NCBI GenBank assembly: GCA_022769285.1
Contig: JALEKD010000011.1
Location: 16,046-80,045 of the forward strand
Origin: Prevotella sp.
GTDB lineage: Bacteria > Bacteroidota > Bacteroidia > Bacteroidales > Bacteroidaceae
DNA length: 64,000 nucleotides
Direction: 5' to 3'
A model generated the notes under the pieces. The model worked only from the letters and a program-made list of their open reading frames with translations, searched no databases and had not been told where the DNA came from. Position numbers and translations under genes: made by a program. Each line of letters begins with the position of its first letter. Positions within the stretch are counted from its first letter, which is position 1. This document shows, one piece after another, positions 36,886 through 45,008 of this stretch.

Positions 36886-37676
36886 TTTTTAAGGGTAAAA
36901 AAATAAAAAGGTAAAAGTAAAAAGAAGCTCCCAAGTTCCCGAAGGGGTATGTGGAAAAGCAGGGGTATGCCCCCCAAGTCCCCAAGGGGGATGTTAATTA
37001 GCAGCGCAAATAATGGGCAATGGCATAATAACGAGAGCAGCGGCCGTCATAACCAAGGGCACAACCATGTAAACGATTCGTAATCCCGTGTAAGCAACAC
37101 GTAATTCCGTGTGGGCAGCACGCGCTGTAAGCGCATCAGTATAAAGCCTGGGACAACGCCCCAGGTGTATGAATATCAAACTATCGGTGTGCTGTAGACG
37201 CAAAAGTAGCCGTAGGTGTTATCTCAATGAATATGTCTATAATGGAGATGGGGCTTGTTTGCACGATGGGAATTGTAGGCATTGTCCCTGTTACTTTAAC
37301 GCTTTGCTACTGTTATAGAAAACAGGCGCGTCTCGGCCGTTCGGGCAAGCTCGTGGCACTTAGCTTGCATTGTTTTTGCGCTTACAGCGCACATTGTTTG
37401 TGTGGGGGCTATACCTGGGGCGTTACCCCAGGCTTTATACTGATGCGCTTGCAGTGCGCGGTGATTGCGAGGCTATTCACATTCTTCCCCAAATGGCTGC
37501 AAATAGTCCAGAGGCGGTCACGGGAAAAGAAAAGACCGACCTCTACGTTTCTAAAGACGGCTCCCAGCTCGCTAAAGATGGCTCCTACTATCACAAGAGT
37601 GGCCTCCTTCTTCCCTATAGGAATTAGGAGGCCAGCGTCGTTTACCTTTTTATTCTTTTACCTTTTAACTTTTAAT
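36886..37676. repeat. Compound repeat region with inverted arms and copy C
   Basis: This stretch has no convincing gene. Nested parts are: purine arm 36894-36929 (AAAAAGGTAAAAG type) against the pyrimidine arm 37638-37672; an inner inverted repeat of about 46 bases, 37125-37170 against 37409-37454, with core GCATCAGTATAAAGCCTGGG; and repeat copy C at 37530-37588, with two cores (37551-37567 and 37572-37588) in minus orientation. The reading frames that cross it look like translations of repeat, not proteins. Confidence 0.75.
37125..37454. repeat. Inverted repeat, 46-base arms
   Basis: The left arm 37125-37170 and right arm 37409-37454 are near-complementary, with only a few mismatches. Each arm carries its own small hairpin (CCTGGG...CCCAGG). 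The 238 bases between them have no gene. The layout resembles a small non-autonomous element, but no target duplication was confirmed. Confidence 0.8.
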
Positions 37677-38720
37677 TCATCGATGACCGCCACCGAACGA
37701 ACCACCGCCTGAGCGTGTGCCGCCAGTAGAGCGGCCACCTCCAAAGGAACCGCCTGAGGGACGGCCGCCGCCAAACGAACTGCCACCAGAGCGACCTCCG
37801 AACGAGCTGCCTGAAGAGCGTGAGGGCGAGGTAGAGGGACTGGGACTGAAGGTGCGGCTGGGGGTGCTGTTAGAGCGACCACCGAACGAGGGAGTGCTGC
37901 TCTCGCTGCCCCGGCGTTCTACCGTGGTACGGGTAGAGCTGCGCAGGTCGCTGCTGGTACGGTTGCCAAAGGTGCGGTTGCTGCCCGAGTTCGATGGCTT
38001 GCTTACATTGGCCGGCTGCTGGTTAACGCGTCCGCCAAAGGACCGGTTGCTGTTGTTGTTGCTGCGGGTGCCCACATTGTTAGGCTGGTTAACGCGCCCA
38101 CCAAAAGAGCGATTAGGCTCGTTGCCCCGTATGTTCGTGTTGCGGTTAGGCTGACTGGTGCGCCCGCCAAACTCGCGTGTGCCACGGCCGAAGTCGCCCC
38201 GGTCAAAGCGGTCGCGCATGCCCATGTTGCGGTTAGGGCCGTCTGGGCGGCGCCCGCCAAAGTCGCGTCCGCGGTACCAGCTGCGGTTGCCGTTGCTGTG
38301 CCAGCTGTGTCCACCCCGGTACACGGCCACGAAGGCCGGACGACCAAAGTAGAAGTAGTCGCGGTGCGGATAGCGGGCATATACGCCGAAGTGCCAGAAA
38401 CCACCGTCCCAGTAGAGTGGGCGATAGAAGTAGCTGGCGGCGCAGTAAGCCCGGTACTGCCAGTCTAACAGGATGTAACCGAGGTCCATGTTGCGGCGGC
38501 GCCAGTACACACCGTACAGGTCATTGTAATCGTTGATGCCCATCAGGTAGTCCAGGTTTATCTCGTAGGCTGCCTCGTATTGGGCATCGTTCAGGTTGAG
38601 CTCGTAAGCCATCTTGTCAGTCAGGAAGAGAGCTTGCTCGCGTGCCTGTGCATAACTCATCGCATTAGCCGATACGGTTATTGTCATCATTGCCATCAGG
38701 GCTACTATAAACTTCTTCAT
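37677..38720 (-). CDS. Secreted Gly/Arg/Ser-rich protein of unknown function
   Basis: A 347-residue protein with a signal peptide (MKKFIVALMAMMTITVSANA). Residues 22-140 are folded-looking and rich in Tyr, Trp and Arg (YDLYGVYWRRRNMDLGYILL, then FYRPLYWDGGFWHFGVYAR). From about 150 to the end it is low complexity, with repeated SFGGR, FGGRVNQ and GGSFGGGR units. No family was recognised. The basic Gly/Ser tail could bind nucleic acid, acidic sugar or the cell wall. Two TTTCCCTA boxes lie upstream of its promoter, similar to those before the lipoprotein at 30.3-31.0 kb. Confidence 0.75.
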   Translation of the reverse strand: MKKFIVALMAMMTITVSANAMSYAQAREQALFLTDKMAYELNLNDAQYEAAYEINLDYLMGINDYNDLYGVYWRRRNMDLGYILLDWQYRAYCAASYFYRPLYWDGGFWHFGVYARYPHRDYFYFGRPAFVAVYRGGHSWHSNGNRSWYRGRDFGGRRPDGPNRNMGMRDRFDRGDFGRGTREFGGRTSQPNRNTNIRGNEPNRSFGGRVNQPNNVGTRSNNNSNRSFGGRVNQQPANVSKPSNSGSNRTFGNRTSSDLRSSTRTTVERRGSESSTPSFGGRSNSTPSRTFSPSPSTSPSRSSGSSFGGRSGGSSFGGGRPSGGSFGGGRSTGGTRSGGGSFGGGHR

Positions 38721-38755
38721 AATCGAAAGTCTTTAAATGGTTATTTTATCTGTTG

Positions 38756-38763
38756 CAAAGGAA
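38756..38763 (-). promoter_or_regulatory. -7 element of the Gly/Arg-rich protein gene
   Basis: On the minus strand the sequence reads TTCCTTTG, seven of eight positions of the TAnnTTTG consensus, 36 bases before ATG 38720. Confidence 0.5.
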
Positions 38764-38786
38764 CTGATATTTTATGACCCTCGCAA

Positions 38787-38822
38787 GGGTTTTCCCCTAA
38801 AGCGTGGGGGGAATTTCCCTAC
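38787..38822. promoter_or_regulatory. Paired TTTCCCTA boxes
   Basis: AGGGTTTTCCCCTAA (from 38786) and GGGGAATTTCCCTAC (to 38822) are imperfect palindromes with a 22-base offset between their CCTA ends. They lie about 25-60 bases upstream of the minus-strand -7 element. They share the TTTCCCTA half and the two-turn spacing with the boxes at 31174-31209. Confidence 0.5.
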
Positions 38823-39069
38823 TCGTTGTCTTTCTGAGGGTGGCTCCCGCCTCTCCCAGGGCCTGTGCGGGGGCAGATGGGGTGGCTTGTAGGCCCGCCA
38901 AAGGGCTGTGCCAGAAAGGTAACGGCATCTCCGAAAATGCCCCGAGAGGGGCCTAACGGTGAGCGCGATGGCTCTCTTATATTATATATAGGTACGCGAA
39001 AGGGCGAAAAGCCACTACGGGAGGTGTCAAAAAAACGGCAAATGGCGGGGCGGTTATCAGTTTTATTTG

Positions 39070-39077
39070 TACTTTTG
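39070..39077 (+). promoter_or_regulatory. -7 element of the FetA-like operon
   Basis: TACTTTTG matches TAnnTTTG, 20 bases before the ATG at 39098. No good -33 element was found. Confidence 0.5.
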
Positions 39078-39097
39078 CAAAAAGAAACGGGCTGAAT

Positions 39098-39715
39098 ATG
39101 ATAGAACTGAACAATGTACGCATCAGTATGGCCGGAACGGCTGCCACCGATGCCCTGTCGGTCATACTTGGCGAGGGCGAGTCGCTGCTCGTACACGGGG
39201 CTACCGCGGCTCTTCGACATGCCGTCATGGAGACTATCATGGGGCTGCGGCCTGTCGCCGGAGGCTATCTTACAATAAGTGGCGAACTGGTTACGCCTGC
39301 TTCGGCCCCCTATTTCCGTCGGCAAATGGCCTATGTGCCTGCCGATGTGGCCCTGTCTTATCAGACGGTACGCGACATGGTGAGCGCCACGGCCCGTCTG
39401 AAGGCCAACCGCCCCAACGCGGGCGACATGGAGGCCCTGGCCGATGAGTGGCGCCATGCGGGCATAGCCGACGACTGCTATGAGCAGCCATTGGCCTACG
39501 TGGCCCCCGACACGCTGAGGCTGATGATGCTGGCCGTGGCCAAGTGGCTTCGCAAGTCGGTGGTGCTGGCCGAGGAAGTAGACGCACCCGCTGTGGGCGC
39601 CTACCTACGTTCCCTGGCAGCCGATGGTACCAGCGTGGTGGTCACCTGTGCCACAAGGGCCGAGGGCGCGCGCTACGACAAATATATAGACTTAGACCAT
39701 CCGTCACAACAATGA
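39098..39715 (+). CDS. FetA-like ABC ATP-binding protein with degenerate motifs
   Basis: A 205-residue protein laid out like an ABC ATPase (MIELNNVRISMAGTAATDAL..., GEGESLLVHGA...TIMGLRPVAGGYLTISGE) and placed before a FetB-like permease. The nucleotide motifs are damaged: the Walker A position reads GATAALRHA, with Arg and His where Lys and Ser/Thr belong; the LSGGQ position reads PDTLRLMM; Walker B ends LAEEVDAP. ATP hydrolysis is therefore doubtful. The frame is intact and coupled to the permease by an ATGA overlap, so it is probably a maintained pseudo-ATPase rather than a dead gene. Confidence 0.7.
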   Translation: MIELNNVRISMAGTAATDALSVILGEGESLLVHGATAALRHAVMETIMGLRPVAGGYLTISGELVTPASAPYFRRQMAYVPADVALSYQTVRDMVSATARLKANRPNAGDMEALADEWRHAGIADDCYEQPLAYVAPDTLRLMMLAVAKWLRKSVVLAEEVDAPAVGAYLRSLAADGTSVVVTCATRAEGARYDKYIDLDHPSQQ

Positions 39716-40497
39716 TGACTACGACGATAAACATGACATTCGGCAGTGTTGTATTGGGACTGCTGCTCTTCGTGATACCCATCTATACGCTGTACTTGCT
39801 CAGGGTAGATATATGGCGCAAGGCGCTCAAGGCCATGGGACGCATGGTGGTGGCCCTGGGTGTGGCAGCCCTGCTTACCCAGGCGGCGCTGTGGCTGTCC
39901 AACATAGCCTTTACGCTGCTCTGCGCGGTAATCATGGTGGCCGTTACGGCTGCTGCCATGGTGGCCCGCTCGCGTATCAGGCAGTCCCGCTTCGTGGTGC
40001 CCGTGGCCTTGGGCCTGCTGTTTACGGCAGTGCCCTTGGGGCTCTACTTCGTGTTCTTGGTGCTGGGCGTGGGCACCCCGCTCGATGCCCGCTACTTTCT
40101 GCCCACCATGGGCCTGGTGGCCGGAGCCGTGTCTGAAGCTAACACCAAGGCCCTGGGTGCCTACTACGACGGGTTGCGCCATCATGCCCGTCTCTACTTC
40201 TACCTCATAGGCAATGGGGCCACGCGGGCCGAGGCCATCGGCTACTTTACCCGCCGCTCGCTCAAGCGGGCTGTCATGCCCGGGCTCTCGCGAATGGGCA
40301 TCTTGGCCATCGGCACAGCACCGGTAACCATGTGGGTTATGGTGTTCTGCGGACTGCCCGTGGCCACGGCCCTGCTGGCGCAGCTGTTGCTCGTCGGCCT
40401 GCTCATCGCCGTATCGGTACTGTCGCTGATACTCACGCTGGTACTGGCTCGCCGCTATGCTTTTGACCAATATGACAATATACATATAGACGCATGA
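39712..40497 (+). CDS. FetB-like (UPF0014) membrane permease
   Basis: A 261-residue inner-membrane protein with about seven helices. The conserved UPF0014 block is present: FLPTMGLVAGAVSEANTKAL near 130-149, a charged cytoplasmic loop with EAIGYFTRRSLKRAVMPGLS, and SRMGILAIGTAPVTMWVMVF. The family includes E. coli FetB (YbbM), which with the ATPase FetA is proposed to export iron. ATG 39712 is chosen for the four-base ATGA overlap with the upstream gene; longer in-frame starts lie inside it. The next gene also overlaps by four bases. Confidence 0.8.
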   Translation: MMTTTINMTFGSVVLGLLLFVIPIYTLYLLRVDIWRKALKAMGRMVVALGVAALLTQAALWLSNIAFTLLCAVIMVAVTAAAMVARSRIRQSRFVVPVALGLLFTAVPLGLYFVFLVLGVGTPLDARYFLPTMGLVAGAVSEANTKALGAYYDGLRHHARLYFYLIGNGATRAEAIGYFTRRSLKRAVMPGLSRMGILAIGTAPVTMWVMVFCGLPVATALLAQLLLVGLLIAVSVLSLILTLVLARRYAFDQYDNIHIDA

Positions 40498-41327
40498 AAA
40501 AATTACTATATGCCCTGTGCCTGTCGCTGATACTTACGGCCTGTAATCTGCCTAAGGATGTCAAGCCGCTGGTGGCTCGGTGGAGTACCGCCGTGTCGGC
40601 CAGTCCTGAGGAGCAGGCCGACGGTCGCCAGGAAACCACGGCCGACACTATGGCGCTGCCCACCGCGCTGACCGACCGCCCCGAGCAGATACTGAAGAGG
40701 GCGGGCTACACGGCATCGTACAACAGGGATACCCGGTTGCCCAACTGGGTGGCCTGGCATCTTACCGCGGCTCACACCGAGGGCCCTTACAAGCGCCAGG
40801 GCATCGCCTTTAGTGCCGACGACGAGGTGCCCGAGCCCCGGGCCGACACCTACGACTATCAGCGGTCGGGCTACGACCGGGGCCACATGTGCCCCTCGGC
40901 CGACAACCGTTGGAGCCAGGAGGCCCAGCGCGACTGTTTCCTGCTTACTAATATCTGTCCGCAGCTCCATGCACTCAACGACGGCGACTGGCGCATCTTG
41001 GAGGAGCAGTGCCGTAGTTGGGCCCGCCAGTGGGGCGACCTCTACATCGTGTGTGGCCCCGTTCTGACCCATCAGCGCCATCGCCGTATCGGGCAGCACC
41101 GCGTTACCGTTCCCGAGGCTTTCTTCAAGGTCATCGTCTGCCTTAACGGCACGCCCCGTGGCATCGGTTTCATCTATCGCAACGAGCGCGGCCGTCACCC
41201 TCAGGCTGAGTACGTTAACAGCATCGACGAGGTAGAGCGTATTACGGGCATCGACTTCTTTGCCTCATTGCCCGATGACGTTGAAGACCAGGTAGAGCGC
41301 ACGGCTCGTTTCGCCGACTGGCAGTAG
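40494..41327 (+). CDS. DNA/RNA non-specific endonuclease, lipoprotein
   Basis: A 277-residue NucA-type nuclease. Lipobox LTAC ends at Cys17 (MKKLLYALCLSLILTAC), so it is lipid-anchored. The catalytic motif is DRGHMCPSAD with Asp128, Arg129 and His131, and the metal-binding asparagine is in LLTNICPQLHALN. The C-terminal GIDFFASLPDDVE is shared with the nuclease at 29.0 kb. The start codon overlaps the permease stop (ATGA), so nuclease and FetAB-like genes are translationally coupled, an unusual pairing. Probably degrades extracellular or periplasmic nucleic acid. Confidence 0.92.
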   Translation: MKKLLYALCLSLILTACNLPKDVKPLVARWSTAVSASPEEQADGRQETTADTMALPTALTDRPEQILKRAGYTASYNRDTRLPNWVAWHLTAAHTEGPYKRQGIAFSADDEVPEPRADTYDYQRSGYDRGHMCPSADNRWSQEAQRDCFLLTNICPQLHALNDGDWRILEEQCRSWARQWGDLYIVCGPVLTHQRHRRIGQHRVTVPEAFFKVIVCLNGTPRGIGFIYRNERGRHPQAEYVNSIDEVERITGIDFFASLPDDVEDQVERTARFADWQ

Positions 41328-41378
41328 AGCCGTCAATAAGGCCGCTAAGCATGTGGGCCGACACAAAAAAACGGCAGA

Positions 41379-41413
41379 TTTGCTGATTATATGGAATAAA
41401 ATGTGTACTTTTG
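41379..41413 (+). promoter_or_regulatory. Promoter of the sigma-54 activator gene
   Basis: TACTTTTG at 41406-41413 matches the -7 element; TTTG at 41379-41382 is 23 bases upstream, slightly far. The ATG at 41421 is only seven bases after the -7 element, so the mRNA would be almost leaderless, and the in-frame GTG at 41403 would precede the transcript start. Confidence 0.65.
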
Positions 41414-41420
41414 TCGTCCA

Positions 41421-42629
41421 ATGAACACGTCAGAACTACAAAGAATAAAGCAGCGGTATAATATCGTCGGTAATTGTGACGGTTTGAACCACGCATTAGA
41501 CATCGCCCTGCAGGTGGCGCCTACCGATCTATCGGTACTCATCGTCGGCGAGAGTGGCGTGGGTAAGGAGATTATACCCCGTATCATCCATGACAATTCG
41601 CCAAGGAAGAGGGAGAAGTACTTTGCCATCAACTGCGGCTCCATTCCCGAGGGTACCATCGACAGTGAACTCTTTGGACACGAGAAGGGCTCCTTTACGG
41701 GCGCCATAGGTGAGAGCGAGGGCTATTTTGGTACGGCCAACAACGGCACCATCTTCCTGGACGAGGTGGGAGAACTTCCCATAGCTACCCAGGCTCGCTT
41801 GCTGCGTGTACTGGAAACGGGCGAGTACATCCGCGTGGGTGGCCAGAAGATACTGAAGACCAATGTGCGCATAGTGGCCGCTACCAATGTCAATATGCGT
41901 AAGGCCATATCTGAGGGAAGGTTTCGCGAGGATTTATACTATCGCTTGAACACCATACCCATACAGATGCCGGCGCTGCGAGACCGAGGGCAGGACATAC
42001 TGTTGCTCTTCAGGCTCTTCGCGCTGCAGACGGCGGAGAAATACCATCTTCCCAAGATAACGCTGACGGACGATGCCAAGCAGATAATGCTACACTACAA
42101 GTGGCCGGGCAACGTGCGACAGCTGAAGAATATCACTGAGCAGATGTCGGTGCTGAGCCAGGAGCGCGAGATAACCGCCGAGGTGCTCACGCAGTTCATT
42201 CCGCACGACCCGGACAGCATGGAACTGGCCCCGATAGAGCCGGCGGGCAAGCACTTGTACGAGAGCGAGCGCGAACTGCTCTACAAGGTGCTCTATGAAC
42301 TTCGGGGCAATGTGGCCGAGTTGCGCCACGAACTGGACACGCTGCGAAAGCAGATAGACGAAAACAGTATGGCTGCCGGGGCTCAGGGCTTTCAGCATAC
42401 GCTGCCCAGGGTGCCCGTCTCGACCATCCAGGCCATGCCCGCCGAGGAGGCCATAGCCGAGGAGATTAAGACGGATCCGGCCGAGCCTATGAATATCGAG
42501 AAACTGAACAAGCAGATGGTGAGCATGGCCCTTGAGAAGGCCAACGGCAACCGCAAGAAAGCGGCCATAGCCCTTGGCATATCGGACCGGACACTCTATC
42601 GGAGAATTAAACAATATGGGTTGGACTAA
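41421..42629 (+). CDS. Sigma-54-dependent transcriptional activator without receiver domain
   Basis: A 402-residue enhancer-binding protein that uses ATP to open sigma-54 promoters. The AAA+ core has Walker A GESGVGKE near 43-50, the sigma-54-contacting loop GSFTGA near 91-96 (GAFTGA variant), and DEVGELP as Walker B. The C-terminal Fis helix-turn-helix reads NGNRKKAAIALGISDRTLYR. It has no N-terminal receiver domain; only about 20 residues precede the AAA+ domain. It overlaps lptE by 14 bases, linking envelope biogenesis genes to the regulator. Confidence 0.92.
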   Translation: MNTSELQRIKQRYNIVGNCDGLNHALDIALQVAPTDLSVLIVGESGVGKEIIPRIIHDNSPRKREKYFAINCGSIPEGTIDSELFGHEKGSFTGAIGESEGYFGTANNGTIFLDEVGELPIATQARLLRVLETGEYIRVGGQKILKTNVRIVAATNVNMRKAISEGRFREDLYYRLNTIPIQMPALRDRGQDILLLFRLFALQTAEKYHLPKITLTDDAKQIMLHYKWPGNVRQLKNITEQMSVLSQEREITAEVLTQFIPHDPDSMELAPIEPAGKHLYESERELLYKVLYELRGNVAELRHELDTLRKQIDENSMAAGAQGFQHTLPRVPVSTIQAMPAEEAIAEEIKTDPAEPMNIEKLNKQMVSMALEKANGNRKKAAIALGISDRTLYRRIKQYGLD

Positions 42630-43161
42630 GGAGATTAACAGGACGGTTACACCTTATATATATATAGTGCTGGCGCTGGTCATGGTGTCGGCCTTGACTT
42701 CGTGTGCTTTCAAGGGGTATAAATTTAATGGTGCCAGCATAGACTACACCAAGACCAAGACCATCCAGCTGTCTGACTTTGCCGTCAGGAGCAGCTATGT
42801 GTGGGGACCCATGGGCCCGCTGTTCAACAATACGCTCAAGGACGAGTTCGCCAATCATACCCGGCTGGTTCAGGTAAAGCGCAATGGCGACCTGAAAATC
42901 GAGGGCGAAATCATCCAGTACACCCAGCGTAACAAGTCGGTGTCGAGCGAAGGTCATTCGGCCCAGGTGGAGCTCACCATGATGGTCAACGTACGTTTTA
43001 CGAACAACGCTAACCATAAGGAAGATTTTGAAAGGCAGTTCTCGGCCTCGCAGACATACGAGTCTACACAGAGCCTGAACTCTGTGCAGGAAGAACTGGT
43101 TACCCAGATGACCAAGGACATCGTGGAGCAGATATTCAATGCCACCGTGGCCAACTGGTAA
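42616..43161 (+). CDS. lptE: LptE-family LPS assembly lipoprotein
   Basis: A 181-residue lipoprotein that partners LptD in placing lipopolysaccharide in the outer membrane. The signal helix ends in a lipobox ALTSC (about residue 31), preceded by an N-terminal extension of about 10 residues. The beta-rich mature part contains FNGASIDYTKTKTIQLSDF and ELTMMVNVRFTN, typical of the Bacteroidota LptE family. ATG 42616 is used because it starts the signal sequence; the gene begins inside the last codons of the regulator. Confidence 0.88.
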   Translation: MGWTKEINRTVTPYIYIVLALVMVSALTSCAFKGYKFNGASIDYTKTKTIQLSDFAVRSSYVWGPMGPLFNNTLKDEFANHTRLVQVKRNGDLKIEGEIIQYTQRNKSVSSEGHSAQVELTMMVNVRFTNNANHKEDFERQFSASQTYESTQSLNSVQEELVTQMTKDIVEQIFNATVANW

Positions 43162-43179
43162 ATTACCACATGTACGATA

Positions 43180-43941
43180 ATGGACTTAGAGCAACTGATA
43201 CAGCACCCGGAAATGATGGACAAGGAGACCCTCTACGATCTCCGCAGCGTCATCGCGCTTCACCCTTACTTCCAGACGGCGCGCCTGCTCATGCTCCAGA
43301 ACCTCTACATCCTCCACGACCCGAGTTTTGATGAAGAGTTACGCAAGGCGGCCATCTATCTGACGGACCGAAAGGTTATCTTCAAGTTGGTAGAGGCGGC
43401 TCACTACAAGCTCAAGACCACGGCTACGACAGCCGAGACCAAACGCAGTGAGCCCGCGGGCGACAGGACTATTTCGCTCATAGATAACTTCTTAGGGTCG
43501 ATACCCTCTACCGATGGCGAGTCCCAGAAGAAAAAACGCAAGCCTACTCCGGCTGATGCCGCGATAGACTATGTGAGCTATCTGTTGGAGACTGAGAGCG
43601 AAGAGGATGCTGCGGCCGACGACGCGCCGCAGATGAAAGGTCAGGAGCTCATAGACAACTTTATCAACAACGACAATGGCAAGATAGAGCTAAAGGATAA
43701 GCCCGAGTTTGTACCCGAGGCTCCCCAGGAGACCGAAGATGCAGTTACCGGAGCCACCAGTAGCTACTGTACGGAGACTTTGGCCCGCATATACATACAA
43801 CAGGGACGTTTTGAGAGGGCTTTGGAAATAATTAAGCAGCTAAATTTGATTTTTCCAAAAAAAAATGTTTACTTTGCAGACCAAATACGTTTCTTAGAGA
43901 AACTTATCCTGAACAGCCAAGCTGCCGATACGCAAGCGTAA
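43180..43941 (+). CDS. TPR-like protein between lptE and secG
   Basis: A 253-residue soluble protein with no signal peptide. The N-terminal 75 residues are helical (LHPYFQTARLLMLQNLYIL), the middle 80-190 is acidic and likely disordered, and residues 205-250 form a TPR-like helix pair, CTETLARIYIQQGRFERALE. The function is unknown. Its position between lptE and secG is a recurring gene order in Bacteroidota, from general knowledge. Confidence 0.75.
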   Translation: MDLEQLIQHPEMMDKETLYDLRSVIALHPYFQTARLLMLQNLYILHDPSFDEELRKAAIYLTDRKVIFKLVEAAHYKLKTTATTAETKRSEPAGDRTISLIDNFLGSIPSTDGESQKKKRKPTPADAAIDYVSYLLETESEEDAAADDAPQMKGQELIDNFINNDNGKIELKDKPEFVPEAPQETEDAVTGATSSYCTETLARIYIQQGRFERALEIIKQLNLIFPKKNVYFADQIRFLEKLILNSQAADTQA

Positions 43942-43974
43942 GACGTAAATAACAAAATAATAATAACAAAAAAG

Positions 43975-44346
43975 ATGATTTACACATTATTCGTAGTACT
44001 GATAGTACTGGTATCAATCCTTATGATTGGTATCGTGCTCGTTCAAGAGTCTAAAGGCGGAGGTCTTTCGTCACAATTCTCTTCGTCAAACCAGATTATG
44101 GGCGTAAAGAAGACCACCGATGTGGTTGAGAAACTTACCTGGGGCCTGGCCGCCATCATGGTTGTTATCAGCGTGATATGCGCCTATGTAGCCCCCAAGG
44201 CCGTTACCGACGAGAGTGTGATGGAGAAGACAGCCACGCAGACCGAAACCACCAACCCAGTGAACACTCCTGGTTTTGGAGCCAGTCAGCCTAACAGCGG
44301 AGCCGCTCCGCAGGCCCCACAGGCACCGGCTACGCCAGCAAAATAA
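43975..44346 (+). CDS. secG: Preprotein translocase subunit SecG
   Basis: Accessory subunit of the SecYEG protein-export channel. The 123-residue protein has two membrane helices (residues 2-20 and about 52-72), separated by the typical ESKGGGLSSQFSSSNQIMG loop. The C-terminal tail is longer than in E. coli and rich in Pro, Ala and Gln, as seen in Bacteroidota. It closes the rpoN-activator/lptE unit and is followed by a terminator. Confidence 0.93.
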   Translation: MIYTLFVVLIVLVSILMIGIVLVQESKGGGLSSQFSSSNQIMGVKKTTDVVEKLTWGLAAIMVVISVICAYVAPKAVTDESVMEKTATQTETTNPVNTPGFGASQPNSGAAPQAPQAPATPAK

Positions 44347-44355
44347 ATCACAGAT

Positions 44356-44381
44356 AAGCCCATTCGTTATTGAGTGGGCTT
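44356..44381 (+). terminator. Terminator after secG
   Basis: AAGCCCATTC at 44356-44365 pairs with GAGTGGGCTT at 44372-44381 (one G-T pair), followed by TTCTGTTTG. Confidence 0.75.
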
Positions 44382-44427
44382 TTCTGTTTGTCTGCCCAGT
44401 GGGGTAGGGTATTGCCGGCCGACGGGC

Positions 44428-44512
44428 GGTGGTCGCGGGAACATTAGTGACGGTCTTTGGATGCCTGGAAGCGGTCTTTAGCATTTTAGGTATGGTCGCG
44501 AGAAATGGTGAG
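44428..44512 (+). repeat. Dispersed intergenic repeat, weak copy E
   Basis: CTGGAAGCGGTCTTTAGCA at about 44465 resembles the core of the family, and an earlier diverged core with GACGGTCTTTGG precedes it. TGGTCGCG occurs on both sides (about 44431 and 44493). The match is clearly weaker than copies A-D. Confidence 0.45.
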
Positions 44513-44555
44513 CGTATGATAATAAGATATGGAACTCTTAAAAACATAACTAATA

Positions 44556-44906
44556 ATGAAGGCTGAATTAGAGAAATGTATGGCTGGCGAGACATTTACG
44601 GCCGACAGTTCTACCTCGGATTTGGGCCTGCGTGCCAAACGACTGCTCCGGCAGTATAATGCCTGCGACTATGCTGACAGTGAGGCCAAGCTCAGCATCC
44701 TGCACGACCTTTTGGGCAGTATGGGCTAGTACGTACACATTGACATTGACTTCCACTGCGAATATGGTAAGAATATTCATCTGGGCAACCATGTTATCAT
44801 TAACATGAACTGCACCTTCGTAGACAATAACCGTATCGACATCGGCAACCGGGTGCTTGGGCAGGGGCAGAGGTGTGTAGCCAGCCCCCGGAGATCATCC
44901 CGGAGA
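44556..44906 (+). pseudogene. Maltose/galactoside O-acetyltransferase remnant
   Basis: Translation from ATG 44556 gives MKAELEKCMAGETFTADSST, an opening like Maa/LacA acetyltransferases (a cell-wide family that acetylates sugars). Residue 58 is a TAG stop at 44727-44729, after which the same frame continues with family-like YVHIDIDFHCEYGKNIHLGN and INMNCTFVDNNRIDIGN. Homology stops near 44855, before the C-terminal left-handed helix turns are complete, and the frame ends shortly after. So both an internal stop and a 3' truncation are present. Confidence 0.8.
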
Positions 44907-44945
44907 TAGAAATTATGGACACTGGATAAATTTTCGTGGCTAAAA

Positions 44946-44977
44946 TTTGTGAGAAAGAAATAATTTGCGTACCTTTG
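44946..44977 (+). promoter_or_regulatory. Promoter of tRNA-His
   Basis: TTTG at 44946-44949 and TACCTTTG at 44970-44977, separated by 20 bases, exactly match the Bacteroidota consensus. The tRNA starts 31 bases downstream. Confidence 0.8.
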
Positions 44978-45008
44978 CACTCGCTTAAAGGATTTAGGCA
45001 CTTATATG

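Noticed and set aside
37227..37712. 161-codon plus-strand frame
   Set aside because: It runs over the inverted repeat and copy C, and enters the 3' end of the opposite gene; the translation resembles repeat products elsewhere.
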